Assembly: GCA_002403335.1 (NCBI GenBank)
Contig: DHHO01000002.1
Span: 1 to 64,000, forward strand
Direction of reading: 5' to 3'
Length of the DNA: 64,000 nt
Source: Caldiserica bacterium UBA4770
GTDB lineage: Bacteria > Caldisericota > Caldisericia > Caldisericales > Caldisericaceae
Part shown: piece by piece, positions 42,536 to 51,700 of the stretch
Numbering within the stretch: the first letter of the stretch is position 1
How the letters are laid out: the number at the start of each line of letters is the position of its first letter
Notes under the pieces: generated by a model
Told to the model about the DNA's origin: nothing
Database searches by the model: none
The model's input: the letters and a program-made list of their open reading frames with translations, nothing else
Program-made: the position numbers and the translations under genes

Positions 42536-43811
42536 CTTCTTTGTAAATGAAACTTTTTGCTCCTATGATAACCCTGTCACCTTCTTTGATGCCTGCTTGT
42601 TTTAACTGCTTTTCAAGATCTATTTTATCGAAATAATTTCTCAGTTCTTTTAAACTTCTGTACCTTTTAACATCGGATAGTTCTACCCTTCTTTCCAGTT
42701 CTTTTTGAGAGACTCTCAGTGTGTTTTCGTCTATCCTTACGATCCTGAGTATATCAGGGGTTTCTTCTTTTTCCATTGTTATAACAACTTTTTCTTTTAT
42801 TTTCTTTTCCTTATACATGAGGGATAGGACATAAAGCCTTTCACACAGTTCGGTTAGACCTGTTTTCCTAAGTGCTGAAATAAAGAAAACTTCTTCTCCC
42901 TGCTCCTTAAAGAACTTTGTGAGTTCCTTCTTTCTTATTACCTTCCATGTGTCTATTTTATTTATTGCTACCACTCTTTTTTTGTTAAGTAGATCTTCAT
43001 TATACTCTCTCAATTCTCGAATAAGCATTGTATAAGTTCTTTTGATCTGCCGTCTTTCAGAGCCATCTATGAGAAGTAGCAGAACTTTCGATCTTTCTAC
43101 GTGGGAGAGGAACATATTTCCCATCCCCCGACCCTTGCTTGCTCCTTCAATCAGGCCAGGAACCTCAGAAATGATTAGACGCCCTGTGTCAGTAACATTT
43201 GCAATGCCAATTTTTGGTGATAATGTTGTGAAAGGATAAGGCGCAATCTTTGGCTTTGCGTTAGAAAGTGCCGTAAGAAGGGTTGATTTTCCTGAATTTG
43301 GCGCTCCTACGATTGCAACATCTGAGAGCAACTTCAATCTGAGCTCGAGATGTCTTTCCACTCCTTCTTCCCCTTTTTCGCTATATCTTGGGGCGCGCTC
43401 TATTGCCGTTGCAAAACTTTTATTGCCTCTTCCTCCTTTTCCACCTCTTGCTACGACTGCATAGCTTCCAGGGGCATCGAGATCTTTTATGAGTTCACCT
43501 GTGGCTTTATCTAAGACGAGTGTACCAACTGGGACAAGAATAGTAATGTTCTTTCCATCTTTTCCATGTTTGCCCTTTGCTCCTCCGCTTTCTCCATTTT
43601 CGGCAAAAAACTGTCTTTTATAGACAAAGTCATAAAGGGTTGAGATATTGTAGGAGGCTTTAATAATAATGTCTCCCCCTTTTCCCCCATTACCTCCATT
43701 AGGGCCACCTCTGGGGACAAATTTTTCTCTCCTAAAACTAATTGCCCCGTCTCCACCTTTACCACTTCTTACTGTAATGACGGCCTTGTCAAGAAATTTG
43801 CTTCCTGACGT
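42528..43811 (-). CDS. obg: GTPase Obg, with no canonical start codon
   Basis: An Obg/CgtA GTPase of up to 427 residues, the right length. The Gly-rich Obg domain (KFLDKAVITVRSGKGGDG, then RREKFVPRGGPNGGNGGKGG) covers about residues 5-160, the G domain has VGAPNSGKSTLL, the DTGRLIISEVPGLIEG region and NKIDTW, and a C-terminal OCT-like domain follows. The frame is open and intact, but no ATG, GTG or TTG occurs before the GTG at 43361, which would delete the whole Obg domain. Upstream of the conserved FLDKA the best candidate is ACG at 43811, six bases after GAGGAGG at the end of rpmA. Either a rare ACG start or a base error is implied. Obg acts in ribosome assembly. Confidence 0.88.
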   Translation of the reverse strand, partial: TSGSKFLDKAVITVRSGKGGDGAISFRREKFVPRGGPNGGNGGKGGDIIIKASYNISTLYDFVYKRQFFAENGESGGAKGKHGKDGKNITILVPVGTLVLDKATGELIKDLDAPGSYAVVARGGKGGRGNKSFATAIERAPRYSEKGEEGVERHLELRLKLLSDVAIVGAPNSGKSTLLTALSNAKPKIAPYPFTTLSPKIGIANVTDTGRLIISEVPGLIEGASKGRGMGNMFLSHVERSKVLLLLIDGSERRQIKRTYTMLIRELREYNEDLLNKKRVVAINKIDTWKVIRKKELTKFFKEQGEEVFFISALRKTGLTELCERLYVLSLMYKEKKIKEKVVITMEKEETPDILRIVRIDENTLRVSQKELERRVELSDVKRYRSLKELRNYFDKIDLEKQLKQAGIKEGDRVIIGAKSFIYKEDE

Positions 43812-43812
43812 A

Positions 43813-44058
43813 CTATCCCTCCTCGATGATGTTAACTATCGTCTTATCTCTTCTTTTTTCGAACTTTATAATACCGTCTTTAAGGGCAAAGAGAGTAAAA
43901 TCTTTGCCAGTACCTACGTTTTTCCCGGGTTTAATTCTTTCTCCTTTCTGCCTTACAAGAATACATCCTGCTCGGGCATGTTCCCCGTCAAAGAGTTTTA
44001 CGCCGGGATATTTTGGGTTACTATCCCTTCCATTTACCTTGGATCTCTTTTTTGCCAT
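43813..44058 (-). CDS. rpmA: 50S ribosomal protein L27
   Basis: An 81-residue L27. The basic start [20 protein letters not shown] and the block [21 protein letters not shown] are typical. There is no cleavable N-terminal extension of the Firmicutes type. It sits between rplU and obg, the conserved order, and its last codons contain the GAGGAGG that likely serves obg. Confidence 0.95.
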   Translation of the reverse strand: MAKKRSKVNGRDSNPKYPGVKLFDGEHARAGCILVRQKGERIKPGKNVGTGKDFTLFALKDGIIKFEKRRDKTIVNIIEEG

Positions 44059-44060
44059 TG

Positions 44061-44381
44061 TTATTCTCCTCCTGCCACAATTTTTTCAATCTGGACTTTT
44101 GTAAATGGTTGCTTGTGCCCTGACTTTTTTTTGTTTCTTGTTTTATGTCTGTAGAAAAACACTGTAATTTTCTTATCTCTTCCCTGCTCTTTAACAGTTC
44201 CTTCAACAAATGCATCTTCCACTATAGGAGCTCCAAAGGTTATCTTCTCGCCATCCTTAAGAAAGAGTACTGTTTCAAATTTAACCTTTGTGCCTACTTC
44301 CCCGGGCAATTTCTGCACTTTTATAACGTCACCTTCTTTTACCCTGTATTGGTGTCCGCCAGTTTTGATTATTGCTTCCAT
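44061..44381 (-). CDS. rplU: 50S ribosomal protein L21
   Basis: A 106-residue L21. Start [20 protein letters not shown] and the C-terminal [19 protein letters not shown] are classic. AGGAGGTTAAG precedes the ATG. First gene of rplU-rpmA-obg-nadD, two bases before rpmA. Confidence 0.96.
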   Translation of the reverse strand: MEAIIKTGGHQYRVKEGDVIKVQKLPGEVGTKVKFETVLFLKDGEKITFGAPIVEDAFVEGTVKEQGRDKKITVFFYRHKTRNKKKSGHKQPFTKVQIEKIVAGGE

Positions 44382-44397
44382 CTTAACCTCCTTCCAC

Positions 44398-44426
44398 TAT
44401 AAAAGGTACTGGTTTAACCTTTTATA
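44398..44426 (-). promoter_or_regulatory. Perfect hairpin in the rplU leader
   Basis: TATAAAAGGT (44398-44407) pairs perfectly with ACCTTTTATA (44417-44426) around a 9-base loop, ending 16 bases before the rplU start. Leader hairpins before rplU serve autoregulation by L21 in some bacteria; whether this one does is inference. A TTGACA box lies further upstream near 44470. Confidence 0.45.
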
Positions 44427-44476
44427 AGTGAATTTAACCTCTTAAGTTTATTGAAATCCTTCTTTTTGTCAATAGT

Positions 44477-44688
44477 ACGAATTGCCCGTAGTACGAATTT
44501 CATATAGAAAATTAAATGATCAACACGGTTTCTCTTTCCCGCTCTGTCACCCCGAGCCGTATTTGCGAGGGTCTCCTCCCTCACACTACATAAAAAGACC
44601 TAAAGACGAGATTACTTTAATTCGAAGAGGTGGACTGACCCCCTTCGGACTTTCCCCAAAAACAAAAAGAAAAGACGAGATTGCTTCG
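44477..44688 (+). repeat. Direct repeat A, copy 1 (212 bp)
   Basis: Matches 52392-52603 over the same 212-bp length with about three mismatches. It contains GTCACCCCGAGCCGTATTTG near the left and ends at GAGATTGCTTCG. Frames across it (on both strands) are not genes. Confidence 0.85.
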
Positions 44689-45060
44689 TCCCAATTTGAG
44701 GAGGCGAAGAGACCCTCCTCAATACTCCACCCAAAAAATTTACTACGAGATTGCCACGGTCGCAAAAAACAAATGCGCTCCCGCTTGACTGCGTCAAGGA
44801 AAGGAGTGCGCAAAGACAACCTACTTTGTCATCGCGAGCTTCCGCTTTTAAGGAAGCGTGGCGATCTCGCCTTTACCAATTTGAGGAGGTGCAAAGACCC
44901 TCCTCAATACTCCACCCAAAAAGTATTAAAGGAGAGATTGCTTCGTCGCAAATGACGCTCCTCGCAATGACAAGAAAAAAAACAAATGCGCTCCCGCTTG
45001 ACTTCGTCAAGGAAAGGATTGCGCAATGACAAGAAAAAGGAAAAAGTAGCACTTCCTTGC
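44689..45060 (+). repeat. Mosaic of interspersed repeat units between repeat A and the first secreted protein gene
   Basis: The segment is built from units of the type CGCTTGACTTCGTCAAGGAA-AGGATTGCGCAATGAC (near 44790 and 44997), GAGATTGCTTCGTCGC-type blocks and two copies of GACCCTCCTCAATACTCCAC (near 44711 and 44898). The TTGACTTCGTCAA core is a small hairpin. No gene is supported here. Confidence 0.75.
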
Positions 45061-45085
45061 AATGACTTAAAAAAGCCTTTGTAAT

Positions 45086-45127
45086 GATAAAAAAGAATAA
45101 GGGCTGCCCTGTTTATGAGCAGCCCTT
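45086..45127 (-). terminator. Rho-independent terminator of the first secreted protein gene
   Basis: AAGGGCTGC (45099-45107) pairs with GCAGCCCTT (45119-45127), followed on the minus strand by ATTCTTTTTTATC. The second secreted protein gene ends in a related hairpin. Confidence 0.85.
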
Positions 45128-45150
45128 AAAGTATTAGCTAAGTATAGAGT

Positions 45151-47955
45151 TTATCTTAGTGGAGGCAGTTCCTGTTCTATTACCCAGAAGTGGCCTGATT
45201 CATCGTAGTACTGTCCATTGGTTCCCCAGGTAAGCCATGCACCTGTGTTAGGATCATAGATGCCTACACGAACTCTACATCTTAATGGATCTGAGATAGT
45301 CTTGCCTGTAAGGTCTAAGTCAAAGGAACCGTCTGCAAGGTCAAGGTTAGAAGCAACAAGAGACCAGGTTGAGCCGTTGTAGAAGAAGATTCTTACCTTA
45401 CCTTCTGTTTCTGTAAAGCCTTCTACATTCCAGGTAACATTAATAGTATCTGTTGGTAAGAAGACTTCAGAACCTATCGGATAGGCAGTCTTAAGGTATT
45501 TGGTAGGTGAAGGGTCTATTACCCAGAAGTGACCTGATTCATCGTAGTACTGTCCATTGGTTCCCCAGGTAAGCCATGCACCTGTGTTAGGATCATAGAT
45601 GCCTACACGAACTCTGCATCTTAGAGGATCTGAGATAGTCTTGCCTGTAAGGTCTAAGTCAAAGGAACCGTCTGCAAGGTCAAGGTTAGAAGCAACAAGA
45701 GACCAGGTTGAGCCGTTGTAGAAGAAGATTCTTACCTTACCTTCTGTTTCTGTAAAGCCTTCTACATTCCAGGTAACATGGATAGTAGATGTAGGAGAGA
45801 AGACTTCGGTACCGAGAGGATATGTAGTTTTGATGTAGTTATGCTCAAAGTATGCTTTTATGGTGTGGTTAGTATCAACATTTTCAAAGGTATATTTATT
45901 ATCAACCAATTCATCAAAGACTGAAGTACCATCAACCTTTACATCCAAGATATGATAACCAGTATTGGGTGTAATGGTGAATATTTGTGAACCAAATTGA
46001 GGAACTGAGACATCACCGGATGGTGAAATTGCACCACCAGTACCTGCTGAGGCAGTAATAACATACTGCAGGAAGCCAGGGGCAAAGACTGCATGAATGG
46101 TATGGTTAGATTGAACATTTTTAAAGGTGTAGGTGTAAGAAGAAGGGACTTCATTATCAGAGCCCATCCCAGCAGGGAATACAATAACGCCATCAACGAG
46201 AACTTGTTTAAGGAAGCAGCCTGTATTAGGAGTAATGGTAAAGGGCTGGTCTGTTCCTTGGGTGACTTCAACGGAACCTGAAGGAGAGATGTTGCCATAG
46301 TTTGTGTTGTTTACGGAGGCAGTAATGTAATATTTGTTAGAGAATGTTGCGGTAACTGTCTTATTAGCATCCATAATAATTGTTAGAGGATTGTCAGTTT
46401 CATGTCCTGATGGGACATCATCTCCAGACCAGGAAACAAAGTGCCATCCCAATGAAGGAGTTGCGGTAAGTTCAACGCTTGTGCCATAATCATAAGTTTC
46501 CTGACTTGGGTTCTTTGATACAGTTCCCTCGCCTACCTGACTAGTAGATAAGGTATAAGTATTGATTGTCCACTTTGCATAGAGGGTAATATTATCTGTA
46601 ACTGTATCAGTAGCAAAGACCCAGGCATTCGTGCAAGCAGCGTCTTTGTACCAGCCTGCAAAGGTATAGCCAGTACGGGTTGGGTCTGCTGGTGCTGATA
46701 TCGTGCTGCCATATGAAACGTTTGTCAGTGGAGCTACTGCACTTCCTCCCTGTGAATCAAAGGTGACAGTATAAGTATTGATTGTCCACTTTGCATAGAG
46801 GATCATATTCTTGCGAATTGTAAATGTAGCACCTGGTAAATAATCTGTGCCACTACCATCAGCTTGTGTGTTCCATTTGCTAAAGGTATAACCAGTTCTT
46901 GTCATTCCCCCAGTACCAAGAACAGTAACAGTTGCTCCATCATTATATGGACTATTTGAATCAGTTGGAGTATTACTACCACCATTTGCATCGTATGTTA
47001 CTGTGAATGTGTCTGTAGGTTGGTAATGAAGGATTCTACTAGCTCCTACTGCAAAGATATTAGCTGAAGAGTTACCCCAGATACTATAAAGGGTATCTGA
47101 GGGGAAACTCATAGAACTCCAGCCAATACCATTGTAGTGAAGGATGGTACCGCTATCCCCCACTGCAAAGACATCAGTTGAAGAGCTACCCCAGATACCC
47201 CGAAGGTTATTTGTGATACCACTGGTCATTTTACTCCAGGCAGTACCATTGTAGTGAAGGATGGTACCGCTATCCCCCACTGCAAAGACATCAGTTGAAG
47301 AACTACCCCAGATACCCCGAATCCAACCTGTGTAATTACTATTCATTGTAATCCAGGAAATGCCATTATAGTGGAGGATAGTGCCGCTCATTCCAACTGC
47401 AAAGACATCAGTTGAAGAGCTACCCCAGATACCCTGGAGATTGATACCACTTACATTATACCTGCTCCAAGAAATGCCATTATAGTGGAGGATAGTCTCA
47501 GCCCCTGCTACAAAGATATCAGTTGAAGAGCTACCCCAGATACCCTGGAGCCAATTGGAGGTACCACTGTTTATTGTACTCCAGGCAGTACCATTGTAGT
47601 GAAGGATGGTACCGCTATCCCCCACTGCAAAGACATCGGTTGAAGAGCTACCCCAGATACCATAAAGGGGCCTTGTGGTGCCAATGGCCATTTGGGTCCA
47701 CGCAGCACTATCATAGTGAAAAATAGTACCAGTAAAATTAGGATAAGTGCCAGTTTGCCCTACGGCAAAGACATCGGTTGAAGAGCTACCCCAGATACCC
47801 CGAAGAGGAGTTGACGATGGTAAGGAATACTGCAACGCCCAACCAGGGTTTGCATGCACTGTCTTTATCATCGGTATTGTAAATATCCCTGAGAATAGTG
47901 CCAATGCAAAGACAAACAGTATTGATACAGCCATGCTTCTTTTTAGCTTACTCAT
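45151..47955 (-). CDS. Large secreted protein: seven propeller-like repeats, InlB repeats, two C-terminal repeats
   Basis: A 934-residue exported protein. The signal peptide (MAVSILFVFALALFSGIF, ending near VHA) is followed by seven repeats of IWGSSSTDVFAVG...TILHYNG, residues about 50-320, as expected for a seven-bladed beta-propeller. Two InlB-type (Listeria-Bacteroides) repeats follow (GYTFSKWNTQADGSGTDY, then GYTFAGWYKDA), then three related beta domains with GTVSKNPS, NISPSGSVEV and AISPSGDVSV blocks, and two C-terminal repeats of about 100 residues (VTWNVEGFTETEGKVRIFFY... DESGHFWVI) that are almost identical, also in DNA. No LPXTG or membrane anchor is visible. Adhesion or surface layer role is inference. 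AAAAGGAGAG precedes the ATG. Confidence 0.85.
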   Translation of the reverse strand: MSKLKRSMAVSILFVFALALFSGIFTIPMIKTVHANPGWALQYSLPSSTPLRGIWGSSSTDVFAVGQTGTYPNFTGTIFHYDSAAWTQMAIGTTRPLYGIWGSSSTDVFAVGDSGTILHYNGTAWSTINSGTSNWLQGIWGSSSTDIFVAGAETILHYNGISWSRYNVSGINLQGIWGSSSTDVFAVGMSGTILHYNGISWITMNSNYTGWIRGIWGSSSTDVFAVGDSGTILHYNGTAWSKMTSGITNNLRGIWGSSSTDVFAVGDSGTILHYNGIGWSSMSFPSDTLYSIWGNSSANIFAVGASRILHYQPTDTFTVTYDANGGSNTPTDSNSPYNDGATVTVLGTGGMTRTGYTFSKWNTQADGSGTDYLPGATFTIRKNMILYAKWTINTYTVTFDSQGGSAVAPLTNVSYGSTISAPADPTRTGYTFAGWYKDAACTNAWVFATDTVTDNITLYAKWTINTYTLSTSQVGEGTVSKNPSQETYDYGTSVELTATPSLGWHFVSWSGDDVPSGHETDNPLTIIMDANKTVTATFSNKYYITASVNNTNYGNISPSGSVEVTQGTDQPFTITPNTGCFLKQVLVDGVIVFPAGMGSDNEVPSSYTYTFKNVQSNHTIHAVFAPGFLQYVITASAGTGGAISPSGDVSVPQFGSQIFTITPNTGYHILDVKVDGTSVFDELVDNKYTFENVDTNHTIKAYFEHNYIKTTYPLGTEVFSPTSTIHVTWNVEGFTETEGKVRIFFYNGSTWSLVASNLDLADGSFDLDLTGKTISDPLRCRVRVGIYDPNTGAWLTWGTNGQYYDESGHFWVIDPSPTKYLKTAYPIGSEVFLPTDTINVTWNVEGFTETEGKVRIFFYNGSTWSLVASNLDLADGSFDLDLTGKTISDPLRCRVRVGIYDPNTGAWLTWGTNGQYYDESGHFWVIEQELPPLR

Positions 47956-48298
47956 TTTTCTCTCCTTTTAAAAACCTTTAATGTATTTTGAAAAAAGATG
48001 ATTAAAATTATCAGTCAGAGGTAATATGTTCTTCGCCGAAAATTAACATACTGTCAACTGAAAAAAGGAAATAGTTAAGTACCTTCTTCTACCCGACTTC
48101 TCCTTTTTGCAATATTAGTTAAAATTTTACCCTCGTATGAATAATTATATCAAAAAAAAATTCTAAGTCAAGTAGTTTTTCACGAGATATCCGACAAACT
48201 AGTTATATAAACTTCTTGAAGTTCAGAGTATACCAACAATGATAAGGTTTCAACTAATCACTGCATAGAGAGTTTCACATATTTTTGAATAAAAATGT
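47956..48298. other. AT-rich gap upstream of the first secreted protein gene
   Basis: It holds the ribosome binding site of the gene at 45151-47955 and presumably its promoter, but I find no convincing -35/-10 pair and no gene. Confidence 0.35.
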
Positions 48299-48518
48299 GA
48301 GATTGCCACGGCTGTGAAAGACAAAGGCACGGCCGCTTGACTTCGTCAAGGAAAAGATTGCGCAATGACAATGTGGAGAGATTGCCACGGCCTTGAAAGA
48401 CAAAGGCACGGCCGCTTGACTTCGTCAAGGAAAGGATTGCGCAATGACAATGTGGAGAGATTGCTTCGGCTTCTTACGAAGCCTCGCAATGACAAGAAAA
48501 AGCGAAAGACACTCCTCT
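48299..48518 (+). repeat. Tandem 77-79 bp repeat units
   Basis: Two nearly identical units (48299-48375 and 48376-48454) start GAGATTGCCACGGC and end GCGCAATGACAATGTG; a third, diverged unit starts at 48455 with GAGATTGCTTCGGC. Each contains the hairpin unit CGCTTGACTTCGTCAAGG. Confidence 0.8.
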
Positions 48519-48652
48519 GCTTGACTTCGTCAAGGAAAGGATTGCGCAATGACCCCTTTTCTGTCACTTGTAAAAAAACTTCGAATTTTTCCTAATCATA
48601 AAACTCTCCCTATTCTAAGGTAACAGTCTCATATGTATCGTAACTTATTCAT
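48519..48652 (+). repeat. Direct repeat B, copy 1 (134 bp)
   Basis: Matches 52732-52865 over the same 134 bp with a handful of mismatches, from GCTTGACTTCGTCAAGGAAA to GTATCGTAACTTATTCAT. The two copies bracket the second secreted protein gene. Confidence 0.85.
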
Positions 48653-48662
48653 AGGTTTTTCA

Positions 48663-48702
48663 AACGAAATCTAAAAAGGGCTGCCTTTCTGAGGTAGCCC
48701 TT
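48663..48702 (-). terminator. Terminator of the second secreted protein gene
   Basis: AAGGGCTGCCT pairs imperfectly with AGGTAGCCCTT (48676-48702), followed on the minus strand by TTTTTAGATTTC. Its sequence is related to the terminator at 45086-45127. Confidence 0.7.
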
Positions 48703-48725
48703 AGAGTATCAGTTAAGTATAGAGT

Positions 48726-51700
48726 CTATGCTGGAGGATATTGGTGAAGTATTACCCAGAAGTGGCCTGATTCATCATAGTACTGTCCATTGGTTCCCCA
48801 GGTAAGCCATAAACCCGTGTTAGGATCATAGATACCTGCACGAACTTTACATCTTAATGGATCTGAGATAGTCTTGCCTGTAAGGTCTAAGTCATAGGAA
48901 CCATCTGAGAGGTCAAGGTTAGAAGCAACAATTTCCCAAGTTAAGCCGTTGTAGAAGAGCACTCTTATCCTACCTTCAGTACCTGCAAAGCCTTCTACGT
49001 CCCAGGTAACATTAATTGTATCTGTTGGTGAGAAGACTTCAGAACATATCGGAGCAGTGGTTTTAAAGTATTTGGTAGGTGAAGTATCTACTATCCAGAA
49101 GTGACCTGATTCATCATAGTACTGTCCATTGGTTCCCCAGGTAAGCCATGCACTTGTTGCAGGGTCATAGGCACCAACACGGACTCTGCATCTCAGAGGA
49201 TCTGAGATAGTCTTGCCTGCAAGGTCTAAGTCATAGGAGCCGTCTGCAAGGTCAAGGTTAGAAGCAACAATTTCCCAGGTTAAGCCGTTGTAGAAGAGGA
49301 TTCTTATCTTGCCTTCAGTACCTGCAAAGCCTTCTACGTCCCAGGTTACATTGATGGTACCTGTTGGTGAGAAGACCTCTGTATCAACAGGATAGGTTGT
49401 TTTGAAGTAGTTATGCTCAAAGTATGCGTCAATGGTGTGGTTAGTATCAACATTTTCAAAGGTATATTTATTATCAACTAATTCATCTAAGACTGAAACA
49501 CCATCAACTAGGACATCGGCAACATGGTAGTGGAGATCAGGAGTTATTGTAAATGCCTGGTCGGCACCGTAGTTAACTACCACGGCACCTGAAGGCGTAA
49601 TTGTTCCACCGGGACCTGCAGAGGCAGTTATTGTATTTGTATCTATTGAAAATGAAGCTGCGATTGTATGGGCTGCAATAACATTTGTGAAGGTATAAGT
49701 GGAGACTGGACCGACTGAAGCACCATCAACCTTTACATCCAAGATATGATAACCAGTATTAGGAGTAATGGTAAATGCCTGGTCGGCACCGTAGTTAACT
49801 ACCACGGCACCTGAAGGCGTGATTGTTCCACCGGGACCTGCAGAGGCAGTTATTGTGTAAGTATTAATTGTCCACTGTGCATAGACAGTTATATCAGCTG
49901 TAACAGGAGTGCTGTTTGTGAATGTATCACCAGTTCCATCTGCCTTGGTGTTCCAGCTTGCAAAGGTGTAGCCAGTACGGGTTGGGTTTGCTGGCATATT
50001 AGAGCCAAGGGATGTATTGTAAGCAGTAGACTTAGTGGCATAAGGTTCTGTTGCACCAGCATAGTTGTAGTTGAAGGTCACAGTGTAGGCGTTGATTGTC
50101 CACTGTGCATAGACAGTTATATCAGATGTAACAACAGTGCTGTTTGTGAATGTATCACCAGTTCCATCTGCCTTGGTGTTCCAGCTTGCAAAGGTGTAGC
50201 CAGTACGGGTTGGGTTTGCTGGCATATTAGCACCAAGGGGCGTATTGTAAGTAGTAGACCTAGTGGTATAAGGTTCTGTTGGTGAACCAGTATAGTTGTA
50301 GTTGAAGGTCACAGTGTAGATATTGGTTGCCCACTGTGCGTAGACAGTTATATCAGCTGTAACAACAGTGCTGCTTGTGAATTCCGAGCCAGTTCCATTT
50401 GCCTTGGTGTTCCAGCCTGCAAAGGTGTAGCCAGTACGGGTTGGATCTAGTGGCATATTAGAACCAAGGGATGTATTGTAATTAGTAGACCTAGTGGCAT
50501 AAGGTTCTGTTGCACCAGCATAGTTGTAGTTGAAGGTCACAGTGTAGGCGTTGATTGTCCACTGTGCATAGACAGTTATATCAGATGTAACAACAGTGCT
50601 GCTTGTGAATGTATCACCAGTTCCATCTGCCATGGTGTTCCAGCTTGCAAAGGTGTAACCAGTACGGGTTGGGTCTAGTGGCATATTAGAACCAAGGGGC
50701 GTATCGTAAGCAGTAGACCTAGTGGCATAAGGTTCTGTTGCACCAGCATAGTTGTAGTTGAAGGTCACTACAACACAAATTGTAATTGGTTGAATTGTCG
50801 GCGAGTTAGTGGTTACAGAGGCTGTGGCTCCAAGACCTGATATCGATGTTGTTGATAAAGTTCGGTCTGTTACAGTTACGGTAGGTGAGGCAACAGCAGG
50901 GCTACAACTCTTAAGATAATTACAGTCTCCTCCGATCTCGCCGTTTGAGTTAAGTTTTATAACAAGGAAATCGTAATCTCCTGCACCGAAAGAATCAGTA
51001 GATCCTGCTACTATGTATCCGTCTGATGTCTGCTGAATGGAGGAAGCCCAGTCATCACCACTACTCCCTCCATACGTTTTTGCCCAGGATACGGTACCAT
51101 TTGCAACAAGCTTTATAATAAGAATATCAGCATTTCCTGCACCGAAAGAATCAGTATATCCTGCTACTATGTATCCGTCTGATGTCTGCTGAATGGAGGA
51201 AGCCCAGTCATCACCACTACTCCCTCCATACGTTTTTGTCCAGGATACGGTACCATTTGCAACAAGCTTTATAATAAGAATATCAGCATTTCCTGCACCG
51301 AAAGAGTTAGTCTCTCCTGCTACTATGTATCCCCCGTCTGATGTCTGCTGGATGGAGTAAGCAGAATCATAACCATTACTCCCTCCATACGTTTTTGCCC
51401 AGGATACGGTACCATCTACTTTAAGCTTTATAACAAGGAAATCACCCAATGCACCGAAAAAGCCAGTAGATCCTGCTACTATGTATCCCCCGTCTGACGT
51501 CTGCTGAATGGAGGAAGCCCAGTAATCACCACCACTCCCTCCATACGTTTTTGCCCAGGATACGGCACCAGATACATCAAGCTTTATAACAAGGAAATCA
51601 CCCCCTTCACCGAAAGAGCTAGTATATCCTGCTACTATGTATCCCCCGTCTGATGTCTGCTGAATGGAGTAAGCATCATCATAATTACTTCCTCCATACG

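Noticed and set aside
43511..43765. Open frame of 84 codons upstream of the Obg G domain
   Set aside because: It is a shadow frame; the other minus-strand frame encodes the conserved Gly-rich Obg domain over the same bases.
44482..45029. Long open frames across the repeat segments (also at 52397-52808 and 48346-48595)
   Set aside because: The same peptides recur because the DNA repeats; both strands are open alike and no start signals are present.
48299..48454. CRISPR-like array
   Set aside because: The units are adjoining 77-79 bp tandem copies whose inner parts are also repeated; there are no unique spacers and no cas genes.
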